Shown here one piece after another: positions 1 to 10,612 of a DNA stretch of 64,000 bases. The notes beneath the pieces are model-generated. The model saw only the letters and a list, made by a program, of their open reading frames with translations. It was not told where the DNA came from and did no database searches. Origin of the DNA: Burkholderia puraquae. Lineage in GTDB: Bacteria; Pseudomonadota; Gammaproteobacteria; Burkholderiales; Burkholderiaceae. The translations under genes were made by a program, and so were the position numbers. How positions within the stretch are numbered: position 1 is the stretch's first letter; each line of letters begins with the position of its first letter. The stretch lies in contig NZ_NBYX01000013.1 in NCBI RefSeq assembly GCF_002099195.1, positions 124,001 through 188,000 of the forward strand. The letters run 5' to 3'.

Positions 1-1049
1 TCGCGATCGGCGCGTACCTGCACGTGCAGTTCCCGGGCCTAGAGCCGAAGCATGCGGCGATGGGCGCGTATCTCGTGTTCATGGCGCTGAACATCGTCGG
101 CGTGCAGATCGCGGCGACCTTCGAACTGGTCGTCACGCTGTTCGCGATCTTCGAGCTGCTGGTGTTCATGGGTGTCGTGTCGCCGGGCTTCGCGTGGAGC
201 AACTTCATGAAAGGCGGCTGGTCGGGCGCCGATCATTTCAGCGTCGGCGCGTTCCACGGGATGTTCGCGGCGATCCCGTTCGCGATCTGGTTCTTCCTCG
301 CGATCGAAGGCGTCGCGATGGCCGCCGAGGAAGCGAAGAACCCGAAGCGCTCGATTCCGATCGCCTACGTGGCCGGGATCCTGACCCTCGTCGCGCTCGC
401 GATCGGCGTGATGGTGTTCGCCGGCGGCGCGGGCGACTGGACCAAGCTCGCGAACATCAACGACCCGCTGCCGCAGGCGATGAAGTACATCGTCGGCGCG
501 AACAGCGGCTGGATGCACATGCTCGTGTGGCTCGGGCTGTTCGGGCTGGTCGCGTCGTTCCACGGGATCATCCTCGGTTATTCGCGCCAGATCTTCGCGC
601 TGGCCCGCGAAGGCTACCTGCCCGAATGGCTCGGCAAGGTGCATCCCCGCTTCAAGACGCCGCATCGCGCCATTCTCGCGGGCGGCGTGGTCGGCATCGC
701 GGCGATCTACAGCGACGAGCTGATCCAGTTCGGCGGCCAGACGCTGACCGCGAATATCGTGACGATGTCGGTATTCGGTGCGATCGTGATGTATATCGTG
801 AGCATGGCGTCGCTGTTCAAGCTGCGCCGCTCGCAGCCGAATCTCGAACGGCCGTTCCGCGCGCCGCTGTACCCGATCTTCCCGGCCTTCGCGATCCTTG
901 CAGCGCTCGTCTGTCTCGGTACGATGGTGGTTTTCAACGGGCTGGTCGCGCTGGTGTTCGTCGGCTTCCTCGCGCTCGGCTACGCGTACTTCCTCGCGAC
1001 CCGTTCGCAGCGTGCGAGTGCGCCCGGCGACGCACTGCTGGAGGAGTGA
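1..1049 (+). CDS. eat: Ethanolamine permease, APC superfamily (5' end cut by the window)
   Basis: C-terminal 348 or so codons of an inner-membrane amino acid/polyamine/organocation transporter; the frame is open from the first bases, so the start lies outside the window. About nine hydrophobic segments are visible, and the segment around positions 290-350 carries the EGVAMAAEEAKNPKRSIP stretch typical of APC transporters. The gene sits 106 bp upstream of eutB and on the same strand, which is why I call it the ethanolamine importer rather than a generic amino acid permease. The family is normally about 440-480 residues, so roughly 100 N-terminal residues are missing here. Substrate assignment is inferred from context and resemblance; membership in the APC superfamily is clear. 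Confidence 0.88.
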   Translation, partial: AIGAYLHVQFPGLEPKHAAMGAYLVFMALNIVGVQIAATFELVVTLFAIFELLVFMGVVSPGFAWSNFMKGGWSGADHFSVGAFHGMFAAIPFAIWFFLAIEGVAMAAEEAKNPKRSIPIAYVAGILTLVALAIGVMVFAGGAGDWTKLANINDPLPQAMKYIVGANSGWMHMLVWLGLFGLVASFHGIILGYSRQIFALAREGYLPEWLGKVHPRFKTPHRAILAGGVVGIAAIYSDELIQFGGQTLTANIVTMSVFGAIVMYIVSMASLFKLRRSQPNLERPFRAPLYPIFPAFAILAALVCLGTMVVFNGLVALVFVGFLALGYAYFLATRSQRASAPGDALLEE

Positions 1050-1083
1050 GCAGGATGAGGATGCACGTGAAAGGCCGTTCCTG

Positions 1084-1131
1084 ACGGCGTCCGGCGCGCC
1101 CCGTCGAACGGGCGCGCCGTCGGCTTTTGGC
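1084..1131 (+). other. GC-rich hairpin between eat and eutB
   Basis: GGCGCGCCC (1093-1101) and GGGCGCGCC (1110-1118) form a perfect 9-bp stem with an 8-nt loop, followed by a short run of four T at 1125-1128. It lies after the permease stop and about 40 bp before the eutB start. It could act as a weak terminator/attenuator that lowers eutBC expression relative to the permease, or stabilise the upstream mRNA end. Function is inferred only from shape and place. Confidence 0.45.
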
Positions 1132-1155
1132 AAGGATGGGCAAGGAGACTCGCAG

Positions 1156-2553
1156 ATGTCCTACACGGAGACGATCGGTCCGCGCACGTACCGCTTCGCG
1201 GACCTGAAGACGCTGCTCGCGAAGGCGAGCCCGTTGCGTTCCGGCGACCAGCTCGCCGGTGTCGCGGCGGCGAGCGAGGAGGAGCGCGTCGCCGCGAAGA
1301 TCGCGCTCGCGGGCGTGCCGCTGAAGGCATTCCTGAACGAAGCGGTGATCCCGTACGAAGACGACGAGGTCACGCGCCTCATCGTCGACGATCACGATGC
1401 GCAGGCATTCGCGGAAATCTCGCACCTGACCGTCGGCGATTTCCGCAACTGGCTGCTGTCGCCGGCCGCCGACGGCGCGGCGCTCGAACGGATCGCGCCG
1501 GGCCTCACGCCCGAGATGGTCGCGGCCGTGTCGAAGCTGATGCGCAACCAGGACCTGATCGCGGCGGCCAGGAAGCGCCGCGTCGTCACGCGCTTTCGCA
1601 ATACGGTCGGGCTGGCCGGCCGGATGTCGGTGCGGCTGCAGCCGAACCACCCGACCGACGACGTGAAGGGCATTGCCGCATCGATGCTCGACGGGCTGAT
1701 GTACGGCTGCGGCGACGCGATGATCGGCATCAACCCGGCCACCGACAGCCTCGCGGCGATCGTGAAGCTGCTGGCGATGATCGACGGGTTCCGCGAACGC
1801 TACGGCGTGCCGACGCAGTCGTGCGTGCTCACGCACGTGACCAATACGATCGCGGCGATCGAGAAGGGCGCGCCGGTCGATCTCGTGTTCCAGTCGATCG
1901 CGGGCACCGAGAAGGCGAACGCGAGCTTCGGCATCTCGCTCGCGCTGCTCGGCGAGGCGCGCGAGGCCGCGTTGTCGCTCAAGCGCGGCACCGTCGGCAA
2001 CAATCTCATGTACTTCGAGACGGGCCAGGGCAGCGCGCTGTCGGCGAACGCGCATTTCGGCGTCGACCAGCAGACCTGCGAAGTGCGCGCCTATGCGGTG
2101 GCGCGCAAGTTCGAGCCGTTCCTCGTGAACACGGTGGTCGGCTTCATCGGGCCCGAATACCTGTACGACGGCAAGCAGATCATCCGCGCGGGGCTCGAGG
2201 ATCACTTCTGCGGGAAGCTGCTCGGCGTGCCGATGGGCTGCGACATCTGCTACACGAACCACGCGGAAGCCGACCAGGACGACATGGACACGCTGCTGAC
2301 GCTGCTCGGCGCGGCCGGGATCAACTTCATCATGGGGATTCCGGGCGCGGACGACGTGATGCTGAACTACCAGAGCACGTCGTTCCACGACCAGCTGTAC
2401 GTGCGTGAAGTGCTCGGCCTGCGCCGCGCGCCGGAATTCGAGGAGTGGCTGGAGACGATGGAGATCGCCGACGCGCACGGCGTGCTGCGCGCGGCAACGT
2501 CGCGCGTGCCGCTGCTCGCGGGTGCGAACGACTGGATGGGGATTTCGGCATGA
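1156..2553 (+). CDS. eutB: Ethanolamine ammonia-lyase large (heavy) subunit
   Basis: 465-residue catalytic subunit of the coenzyme-B12-dependent enzyme that splits ethanolamine into acetaldehyde and ammonia. The start is ATG at 1156, preceded by AAGGAGA at a good distance; an upstream in-frame extension to 898 runs through the permease gene and is rejected. The length matches the family. Arg160, Gln162 and Asn193 fall at the same numbers as substrate-contacting residues of the E. coli enzyme, and the FETGQGS block near residue 290 carries the expected Glu. eutC follows with a 4-bp ATGA overlap, implying translational coupling. No bacterial microcompartment shell genes are seen, so this is the cytosolic short-pathway version, with acetaldehyde passed to the aldehyde dehydrogenase at 6921. 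Confidence 0.97.
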   Translation: MSYTETIGPRTYRFADLKTLLAKASPLRSGDQLAGVAAASEEERVAAKIALAGVPLKAFLNEAVIPYEDDEVTRLIVDDHDAQAFAEISHLTVGDFRNWLLSPAADGAALERIAPGLTPEMVAAVSKLMRNQDLIAAARKRRVVTRFRNTVGLAGRMSVRLQPNHPTDDVKGIAASMLDGLMYGCGDAMIGINPATDSLAAIVKLLAMIDGFRERYGVPTQSCVLTHVTNTIAAIEKGAPVDLVFQSIAGTEKANASFGISLALLGEAREAALSLKRGTVGNNLMYFETGQGSALSANAHFGVDQQTCEVRAYAVARKFEPFLVNTVVGFIGPEYLYDGKQIIRAGLEDHFCGKLLGVPMGCDICYTNHAEADQDDMDTLLTLLGAAGINFIMGIPGADDVMLNYQSTSFHDQLYVREVLGLRRAPEFEEWLETMEIADAHGVLRAATSRVPLLAGANDWMGISA

Positions 2554-3344
2554 GCGACGCCGTCGAAAAGAACCCGTGGGCGCAACTGAAGTCGTTCACG
2601 AATGCGCGGATCGCGCTCGGCCGCGCGGGCAACAGCCTGCCGACCGCGCCGCTGCTGGCCTTCAACCTGTCGCATGCGCAGGCGCGCGATGCGGTGCACC
2701 AGCCGCTCGATGCGGACGCGCTGCGGCGCGAGATCGAGGCGGCCGGCCTGCTGCCGACGCTCGGTGTGCAGAGCGCCGCGCCGGACCGCGGCCACTATCT
2801 GCGCCGGCCCGATCTCGGCCGCAAGCTGTCGGATGACAGCCGCGGGCTGCTGGCCGGCTACGGCGCGGCGCTCGACGACGCGCCCGACGTCGTGTTCGTG
2901 ATCGGCGACGGGCTGTCGGCGTTCGCGGCCGCGAAACAGGCGCTGCCGTTGCTGCAAGCCATGCGGCCGCGGCTCGACGCGGACGGCTGGCGGATCGGCC
3001 CGGTGGTGGTCGCGACGCAGGCGCGCGTCGCGCTCGGCGACGAGATCGGCGAGCTGCTGCGCGCGAAGGTCGTCGCGATGCTGATCGGCGAACGGCCGGG
3101 GCTCAGCTCGCCGGACAGCCTGGGCGTGTACCTGACGTGGGCGCCGAAGGTCGGCTGCCACGATGCGCTGCGCAACTGCATCTCGAACGTGCGGCCCGAA
3201 GGGCTGCCGCATGCGGCAGCCGCGCACAAGCTGCATTACCTGATGACGCATGCGCGCCGGCTCGGATTGACGGGCGTCGGGCTGAAGGACGACAGCGACG
3301 CGTTGTTGCCGCAGGCGGAAGCGGAGCGGATCGGGGCGGACTGA
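2550..3344 (+). CDS. eutC: Ethanolamine ammonia-lyase small (light) subunit
   Basis: 264-residue small subunit, which together with EutB binds adenosylcobalamin and completes the lyase. The ATG at 2550 overlaps the eutB stop (ATGA). Family landmarks visible are the N-terminal TNARIALGRAG block, the DVVFVIGDGLSA segment around residue 110-122, the GERPGLSSPDSLGVYLTW block and the C-terminal RNCISNVRPEGL segment. An alternative longer start at 2445 lies inside eutB and lacks a ribosome site. It is the last gene of this transcription unit; the next gene, a LysR regulator, is convergent 90 bp away. Confidence 0.97.
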   Translation: MSDAVEKNPWAQLKSFTNARIALGRAGNSLPTAPLLAFNLSHAQARDAVHQPLDADALRREIEAAGLLPTLGVQSAAPDRGHYLRRPDLGRKLSDDSRGLLAGYGAALDDAPDVVFVIGDGLSAFAAAKQALPLLQAMRPRLDADGWRIGPVVVATQARVALGDEIGELLRAKVVAMLIGERPGLSSPDSLGVYLTWAPKVGCHDALRNCISNVRPEGLPHAAAAHKLHYLMTHARRLGLTGVGLKDDSDALLPQAEAERIGAD

Positions 3345-3433
3345 GAGGGCCGCGCGGGCCGCCGCCGCGTGACGGCATTCGTGCCATTCAAGCGGCCTGC
3401 GGGCGGCTCTGCCGGGGCGTTTGCTGCCTGGCT

Positions 3434-4318
3434 CTACCTGAACAGCCGCTCGCACAGAAAATCGACGAACACGCGTAGCTTCGGCGACAACTGCCGGCTC
3501 GACGGCCATACGATCGAGAATTGCCCCGGCGCGATCCGGTAATCGTCGAGCACGGTGACGAGTGCGCCGTGTTCGAGCGCGTCGCGCGCGAGGAAGTCGG
3601 GCATGTAGCCGATGCCGAGCCCCGCGAGCACGGTGCCGCGCAGTGCTTCCATGTTGTTGCAGGTCAGCGCGGAGCGCAGCTTCAGGGGCGTGCCGTCGGC
3701 GGCCGCGAGCGCCCAGTCCTGCAGCTTGCCGGTGGTCGGGAAGCAGTAGCGCACGCATTCGTGCGCTTCGAGATCGCGCGGCGTGCGCGGCGTGCCGGCC
3801 TGCGCGAGATACGCGGGCGTCGCGCACAGCACGAATGCGAACGGGCCGAGCCGCCGCGACATCAGGCTCGAATCCGACAGCGGGCCGCTGCGGATCACCG
3901 CGTCGAAGCCGCCTTCGACCACATCCACCATCCGGTCGTTGAAATCGAGATCGAGCTCGATGTCCGGGTAGCGCTGCCGGAATTCGGGCAGCACCGGCAG
4001 CAGGAACCGGTAGCCGATCACCGGCAGGCTCACGCGCAGCCTGCCGCGCGGGCGCTGCGCCGACGCCGTCACGGTCGCTTCCGCGTCGCGGAAATCCTCG
4101 AGGATCCGCTGGCAGCGCTCGTAGAAGTGCCGACCTTCTTCGGTGAGCGTGACGCGCCGCGTCGTGCGGTTGAACAGGCGCACGCCGAGCGACTGTTCGA
4201 GTTTCGCGATCGTCTTGCCGACCGCCGATGCCGAGATGCCGAGCGCGCGGCCGGCCGCGACGAAGCTCAGCGCTTCGGCGGTGCGGACGAAGGCGACGAT
4301 GCCGGTCAGGTTTTCCAT
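3434..4318 (-). CDS. LysR-family transcriptional regulator
   Basis: 294 residues with the usual LysR layout: a winged helix-turn-helix in about residues 1-60 (FVRTAEALSFVAAGRALGIS, then a recognition helix with LEQSLGVRLFNRTTRRVTLT) and a periplasmic-binding-protein-like effector domain from about 90 to 290. I chose ATG at 4318 because LysR proteins typically begin a few residues before the first helix; a GTG five codons upstream (4333) is possible. It is divergently transcribed from the MFS transporter at 4471 with 150 bp between them, the classic arrangement for a LysR protein controlling its neighbour and itself. The effector is unknown. It belongs to the large CrgA/PtxR-like group that is common in Burkholderia. 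Confidence 0.93.
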   Translation of the reverse strand: MENLTGIVAFVRTAEALSFVAAGRALGISASAVGKTIAKLEQSLGVRLFNRTTRRVTLTEEGRHFYERCQRILEDFRDAEATVTASAQRPRGRLRVSLPVIGYRFLLPVLPEFRQRYPDIELDLDFNDRMVDVVEGGFDAVIRSGPLSDSSLMSRRLGPFAFVLCATPAYLAQAGTPRTPRDLEAHECVRYCFPTTGKLQDWALAAADGTPLKLRSALTCNNMEALRGTVLAGLGIGYMPDFLARDALEHGALVTVLDDYRIAPGQFSIVWPSSRQLSPKLRVFVDFLCERLFR

Positions 4319-4470
4319 CGAATCGAAGGGCACGCGTCGATACGCGTAGTCGGGTGAATTGCGGAATTTTAGTCCGTTATATGCGGAGCTTCGCGTAGTT
4401 TTTCGCAGATTGAATCGGATTTATCTTCTGTCGCTCTGACGGCGCATTCGCGCCGGCTTTTCGAGGAGCG

Positions 4471-6072
4471 ATGATGGATCACCCTTTTTCAGCCGCTTCG
4501 GACCCGTCGGCACGCCGGCGCGCATGGGTGCTGGCCGCCGTGTGCATGGCCGCCGTCGCGCTGCCGCTGTCGTTTTCGGGCGGCGCGGTCGCGACGCCCG
4601 CGATCGGCCGCGACCTGCACGGCGATACGGTCGCGATGAACTGGATCACCAACGCGTTCATGCTCGCGTTCGGCAGCTTCCTGATGGCGGCCGGCGCGCT
4701 GGCCGACCAGTTCGGCCGCAAGCGCCTGTTCGCGATCGGCGTCGGCGGCTTCACGCTGATGTCGGTCGCGCTCGCGTTCGCGCCGTCGATGCTCGCGGTC
4801 GACCTGCTGCGCGCCGCGCAAGGGCTCGCGGCGGCCGCCGCGCTCGCGGGCGGCACGGCTGCGCTCGCGCAGGAGTTCGACGGCGCGGCGCGCACGCGCG
4901 CATTCAGCCTGCTCGGCACGACCTTCGGCATCGGGCTCGCGTTCGGGCCCGTGCTCGCCGGCGCGCTGATCGGGCATTTCGGCTGGCGCGCGATCTTCGT
5001 GACGAGCGCTGTGGCCGGCGGGCTGTCGCTCGGCGTCGGGCTGCCGCGCATGCACGAGTCGCGCGACCCGCACGCGACGGGGCTCGACTGGCCCGGCACG
5101 GCTGCGTTCACTACCGCGCTGACGCTGTTCACGTTCGGCGTGATCGAGGCGCCCGCGCGCGGCTGGACGAGCCCGCTGGTGATCGCGCTGCTGGCAGGCG
5201 CTGCGCTCGGCGCCTGCGCGTTCGTCTCGATCGAGACGCGGGTCGCACGGCCGATGCTCGACCTGTCGCTGTTCCGGATCGCGCGCTTCGTCGGCGTGCA
5301 GGTGCTGCCGGTGTCGACCTGCTGCTGCTACATCGTGCTGCTCGTCGTGCTGCCGCTGCGCTTCATTGGCATCGACGGTTTCAGCGAGATCGATGCCGGC
5401 TGGCTGATGCTCGCGATTTCCGCGCCGATGCTGGTCGTGCCGCTCGTCGCGGCGACGCTCACGCGCTGGCTGTCGGCCGGCATGATCTCGGGGCTCGGGC
5501 TCCTGATCGCGGCGGCCGGGCTCGTGTGGCTGGGCGTCGCGCTGCGCGGCGGCGCGGGGCCCGCGGCGATCGCGCCGATGCTGGCGATCGGCGTCGGAGC
5601 CGGCATGCCATGGGGGCTGATGGACGGACTGTCGGTGAGCGTCGTGCCGAAGGAGCGCGCGGGGATGGCGACGGGGATTTTCAGCACGACGCGCGTGGCC
5701 GGCGAGGGGATTGCGCTCGCGATCGTCGGCGCGGTGCTGGCGGCGCTTGCGCGGACGGGGTTGACGCAGGCGGCGGGTGCCACCGGCACGCCCGACGCAA
5801 CGCTGCGTGCGGCCGCGCGGCTCGCGACCGGCGATCTCGCGGGTGCGGCGGCTGTGCTGCCGGGCGCCGGGCATGCGGCGCTGCTCGCGAGCTACACGCA
5901 TGCGTTCGATCGGTTGCTGATCGGGTTGGCGGTCGTGACGGTGCTCTGCGCGGCGGTGGTGTTCGCGTTTCTCGGCGGGCGCCGGGTGGCTGCCGAAGCG
6001 GACGACGACACCGACGGGCTGCCGGTGCGCAGACGGATCGAAACGGCTTGTGCGGAGACGCACGGGCGTTGA
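4471..6072 (+). CDS. MFS transporter, DHA2-type (drug/metabolite efflux)
   Basis: 533-residue polytopic inner-membrane protein with roughly 14 hydrophobic segments, the number expected for the DHA2 (14-TMS) subgroup of the major facilitator superfamily. The loop after segment 2 has the motif-A-like GALADQFGRKRLFAIG, and segment 5 has the glycine/proline-rich GPVLAGALIG characteristic of antiporter motif C. GAGGAG lies just before tandem ATGs at 4471 and 4474; spacing favours the second, so the protein may lack the first Met. Likely proton-driven export of a toxic compound or metabolite, controlled by the divergent LysR gene. The substrate cannot be read from sequence. Confidence 0.92.
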   Translation: MMDHPFSAASDPSARRRAWVLAAVCMAAVALPLSFSGGAVATPAIGRDLHGDTVAMNWITNAFMLAFGSFLMAAGALADQFGRKRLFAIGVGGFTLMSVALAFAPSMLAVDLLRAAQGLAAAAALAGGTAALAQEFDGAARTRAFSLLGTTFGIGLAFGPVLAGALIGHFGWRAIFVTSAVAGGLSLGVGLPRMHESRDPHATGLDWPGTAAFTTALTLFTFGVIEAPARGWTSPLVIALLAGAALGACAFVSIETRVARPMLDLSLFRIARFVGVQVLPVSTCCCYIVLLVVLPLRFIGIDGFSEIDAGWLMLAISAPMLVVPLVAATLTRWLSAGMISGLGLLIAAAGLVWLGVALRGGAGPAAIAPMLAIGVGAGMPWGLMDGLSVSVVPKERAGMATGIFSTTRVAGEGIALAIVGAVLAALARTGLTQAAGATGTPDATLRAAARLATGDLAGAAAVLPGAGHAALLASYTHAFDRLLIGLAVVTVLCAAVVFAFLGGRRVAAEADDDTDGLPVRRRIETACAETHGR

Positions 6073-6171
6073 GCGTCGCGTCATCGCGCGCGGGCGCTTC
6101 GGCCACGGCGGCCGGGGCGCCTTCGTATTGCGTCATCGCTGCATTCGCACGCTGACGATCCGCCACGGGCG

Positions 6172-6600
6172 TCACGCCAGCACGAGCGGCGGCAGCGCCG
6201 CATCCGCCCGTGCCTGTGCCCGTTCCACTTCCACCATCACATAGCGCCGCGCATCCGGCCACAGATGCGCGAGTCGTTCCGCATCCTCGTCGATCGTCGC
6301 GCGGCCCTGCACGAGCCAGGTCGTCTGGCGTACGAAATCGACGAATAGCAGCGCGATGGCCGGATTCACGAGCAGGTTGCCGATCGTGTTGAACAGGTTG
6401 TTGCCCGCGAAGTCGGGCAGCACGAGCGTGCAGCGGTCGGGCATGTCGACGAGCGGCTCGAACGAGCCGTCGGCGCGGGGCTGGCGGCCGCGGTACGAGC
6501 AGTCGCTGTTGCCTGCCGCGTCGGCGGTCGCGACGATCAGGAATGCCTGCTCGCGGATGAACGCGATGGCGTCGTCGGTCAGGGGGCCGCGGTCGTTCAT
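6172..6600 (-). CDS. Pyridoxamine 5'-phosphate oxidase-family (FMN-binding split-barrel) protein
   Basis: 142 residues from ATG at 6600 (a 16-residue longer form starts at 6648 but has no better ribosome site). The LTDDAIAFIREQAFLIVATA opening followed by a CSYRGRQP segment and LVDMPDRCTLVLPDFAGNN matches small FMN-binding split-barrel proteins annotated as PPOX-like. These bind FMN or related cofactors and often reduce or detoxify small molecules, but a specific reaction cannot be assigned. The NPAIALLFVDFVRQTTWLVQGRA segment is echoed in the protein at 8706, so the two flanking the aldehyde dehydrogenase may be distant paralogues. Transcribed leftward, divergent from exaC. Confidence 0.85.
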   Translation of the reverse strand: MNDRGPLTDDAIAFIREQAFLIVATADAAGNSDCSYRGRQPRADGSFEPLVDMPDRCTLVLPDFAGNNLFNTIGNLLVNPAIALLFVDFVRQTTWLVQGRATIDEDAERLAHLWPDARRYVMVEVERAQARADAALPPLVLA

Positions 6601-6839
6601 GGTGTCGGTCGGCGCACACGCCGTTGCATGGGAATGCGCGATGCGCACGCAAGCGACATGCCACGCATCGCGGCCGGCATCCGCGCGGCGGCGTGCCTGC
6701 GTACTGTGGAAATTTCGAACACCGGCCCGGCTGCTGCGCAGTCGCGCTGTTCAGAATCGGTACACCCGCCGTGCTGCGTCGGTGAACACGGCATGGTGCG
6801 CGCGCGGACTGGCCGTCGTCGCGGTGCTCCCGTCCGGTT

Positions 6840-6854
6840 TGGCACGCATGTTGC
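6840..6854 (+). promoter_or_regulatory. Sigma-54 (-24/-12) promoter of the aldehyde dehydrogenase gene
   Basis: TGGCACGCATGTTGC matches the sigma-54 consensus TGGCACG-N4-TTGC at every fixed position, with GG and GC dinucleotides exactly 12 nt apart. Transcription would start about 12 nt downstream, near 6866, giving a leader of about 55 nt to the ATG at 6921. Such promoters need an enhancer-binding activator; a candidate is not present in the window. The rest of the 320-bp gap 6601-6920 shows no other gene and probably holds the activator sites plus the promoter of the divergent PPOX gene. Confidence 0.85.
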
Positions 6855-6920
6855 GTAAACGGGTGCAGCGCAATCCAACCGGCGCTGTACTCACACAAGC
6901 ACGATGAACAGGAGACATGT

Positions 6921-8447
<1,527 letters not shown>

Positions 8448-8705
8448 TCGCCAGAACGGTGGCGAAGCGCCGGGGACGGCCGGTCGGCAGCGCAGCGCCG
8501 GCCGGACCGGTTGCCGACGGTGACGGGCGCGGTGTGCGCGTGGATGCGATGCGCCGACGCCGGTCATCCGGCACTTCGCCATTTTCGATTTCGACATTCG
8601 ACCCCCGGCGCGGGCCGCGCATCGTCGCATCCCGCGCCGGAAACGATACCGGCAGTTGCATGCATGCGGCGGCAGGGTGCGCCGATACGTGCGACAGAAT
8701 CCAGC

Positions 8706-9248
8706 ATGGCAGAACTGTCCCGATCCTTTCCGCGCCACCCCGTGTTCCACGCGGGCGAACTCGACGCGCAGCATCGCTTCGGCGTGGCCGACGAAGCCGA
8801 GCGGATGAGCGACGTGGTGACGACGCGCGTGAGCATCGGCGTGCGGCAGTTCGTCGAGTCGCAGCCGTTCATGTTCGTCGGTACCGCATGCGGCGCGGGC
8901 CCATCGGTGACTTGCGACATCGTGCAGAGCATGCGTGACGCGAACGGCGATCTGCTGCCGGTCGTCCGCGTGATCGATACGAAGACGCTGCGGTTCGCGT
9001 TGCCCGTGCCCGGCGACGGTGGCCGGATCGACGCGGCAGCATGCGACGGCAGCGGCGTCGGGTTGCTGTTCGTCGACTTCGTGCGCGGCATCCGCTACCG
9101 GATCAACGGCCGCGCGACGCTGCGCGCCGATCTGCCGGCCGCGGACGCCGCGCCCTGGCCGGCCGGCAGCGCGATCGTCGAGCTGGCGGTTGCGCAGGCG
9201 TACGGCAACTGCGGCACGCGGGTCGCGCGGCTGAAGCCGGCCGGGTAG
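8706..9248 (+). CDS. Pyridoxamine 5'-phosphate oxidase-family protein
   Basis: 180 residues from ATG at 8706; an in-frame extension to 8511 exists but its codon use looks like intergenic DNA. The FVESQPFMFVGTACGAGPSVTCDIV block and LRFALPVPGDGGR segment resemble FMN-binding split-barrel (PPOX-like) proteins, and GLLFVDFVRGIRYRINGRA is the same strand-turn-strand unit seen in the protein at 6172. The function is not known; flavin-linked detoxification is typical of the fold. It lies 258 bp downstream of the aldehyde dehydrogenase on the same strand, so co-transcription is possible but not certain. Confidence 0.78.
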   Translation: MAELSRSFPRHPVFHAGELDAQHRFGVADEAERMSDVVTTRVSIGVRQFVESQPFMFVGTACGAGPSVTCDIVQSMRDANGDLLPVVRVIDTKTLRFALPVPGDGGRIDAAACDGSGVGLLFVDFVRGIRYRINGRATLRADLPAADAAPWPAGSAIVELAVAQAYGNCGTRVARLKPAG

Positions 9249-9394
9249 CCGGCAAAGGCGGGGCATCCGGCATGCGCGGTCGTCGCGCGGATCGCACCGG
9301 CAGCGTGCGCGGCACGCTGCCTTCGGGTGCGCCCGGATGGCGCGCACCGGCCGGGCAACGTGGAATGACGGGCCGTTCGCCGAACCGTGCGGTT

Positions 9395-9409
9395 CGGCAC
9401 GGGACTTGC
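9395..9409 (+). promoter_or_regulatory. Sigma-54-like promoter upstream of the AraC regulator gene
   Basis: CGGCACGGGACTTGC matches TGGCACG-N4-TTGC except for the first base, with the GG/GC pair 12 nt apart. It sits 39 bp before the ATG at 9448, a position that fits a promoter for that gene. Together with the perfect element at 6840 it suggests that enzyme and regulator share sigma-54 control. Read from sequence only. Confidence 0.55.
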
Positions 9410-9447
9410 GTGACAGGCACGGTTCCGGGTAGGTGAGGGAGGACAGG

Positions 9448-10482
9448 ATGGACCAACACGTGGCGTGCAGCGAAGAACCGACGGCCGAGGACACGCGGCG
9501 TAATGCGCAGGGCGACGATGCGCTGGCCGGGCAGGCGGTCGTCAGCGTCGCGCATGACGCCGACGAGCAGGCGCGCAACCTGATCGGCTGGCGGCAGACC
9601 TACGACCAGCTCGCGGCCGGCCGCTTCGTCGGCACGCTGACCGAGCTGCCGCTCGACACGATGAAGCTGTTTCGCGAATCGACGAGCCACCTGCTGCGCC
9701 AGGCGTGCGAGGTGCGCGGCGATGCGTACTGGTTCGGCATCCCGCTCGTGTGCGACGGCACCGCGCGCGTCGATGCGTGCCGCATCGGGCCCGGCGCGCT
9801 CGCGTTCCGGCCCGGCAACGTCGAATTCGAGCTGGTGACGCCCGCGCAGTTTTCGATCTACGGCGTCGTCGTGCGCGGCGACGTGCTGCGCCGCTATGCG
9901 GAAGAGGTCGAGCGCCGTGCGCTCGACGAGCGGGTGTTCACACAGCGCGTGATGCAGGTCGGCGCCGCGCGGCTCGCGCGCCTGTGCGCGCTGCTCGGCC
10001 GCCGGCTCGACGGGGCGGTGGCGATGGCCGGCCCGCTGGCCGACGCGCAGCGCGACGACCTGCAGGCCGAGGTGCTGGCTGCATTGTTCGATGTATGCGC
10101 ACAACCGGCCGACGACGGCAGCGGCGGGGCGCCGTCGACGCGCCGCTGGATCGTCGACCAGGCGCGCGACTACGTGCTCGCGCACCGCACGCGCCCGGTC
10201 GGCGTGCCCGAGCTGTGCGAGCAGCTGCACGTGAGCCGGCGCACGCTGCAGTACTGCTTCCAGGACGTGCTCGGCATGGCGCCCGCCACCTATTTACGCA
10301 CGCTGCGGCTGAACGGTGCGAGGCGCGATTTGTGCGGCCGCGCGGCCGGTTCGGTGCAGGACGTGGCGGAGGCGTGGGGTTTCTGGCATCTCAGCCAGTT
10401 CGCGACCGATTACCGGCGCTTGTTCGGCAAGCGGCCGTCGGAGACGCTGCGCGATCGCGCGGCAATGGTCACGGCGGGGTGA
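9448..10482 (+). CDS. AraC-family transcriptional regulator, EutR-like
   Basis: 344 residues. ATG at 9448 is chosen because GGGAGGACAG stands just before it; GTG at 9433 is the alternative. The N-terminal half (to about residue 220) is an effector/dimer domain without a recognised metal or sugar motif; the C-terminal 110 residues carry two helix-turn-helix units, with VPELCEQLHVSRRTLQYCFQD and the conserved VAEAWGFWHLSQFATDYRRLFGKRPSE type ending of AraC proteins. Size, architecture and the ethanolamine context resemble EutR, which senses ethanolamine plus B12, so control of eut and/or exaC is the likely role. The ligand is inference. Confidence 0.88.
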   Translation: MDQHVACSEEPTAEDTRRNAQGDDALAGQAVVSVAHDADEQARNLIGWRQTYDQLAAGRFVGTLTELPLDTMKLFRESTSHLLRQACEVRGDAYWFGIPLVCDGTARVDACRIGPGALAFRPGNVEFELVTPAQFSIYGVVVRGDVLRRYAEEVERRALDERVFTQRVMQVGAARLARLCALLGRRLDGAVAMAGPLADAQRDDLQAEVLAALFDVCAQPADDGSGGAPSTRRWIVDQARDYVLAHRTRPVGVPELCEQLHVSRRTLQYCFQDVLGMAPATYLRTLRLNGARRDLCGRAAGSVQDVAEAWGFWHLSQFATDYRRLFGKRPSETLRDRAAMVTAG

Positions 10483-10510
10483 ACGCGGGGGCAGCAGTCG
10501 AAGCCCGTTT

Positions 10511-10551
<41 letters not shown>

Positions 10552-10612
10552 GGCCTGCGCGTGCGTGCCACGGCGCCTTCGGCCTCGCGGCTGGCGTTCG
10601 CTGCCGGTTTTC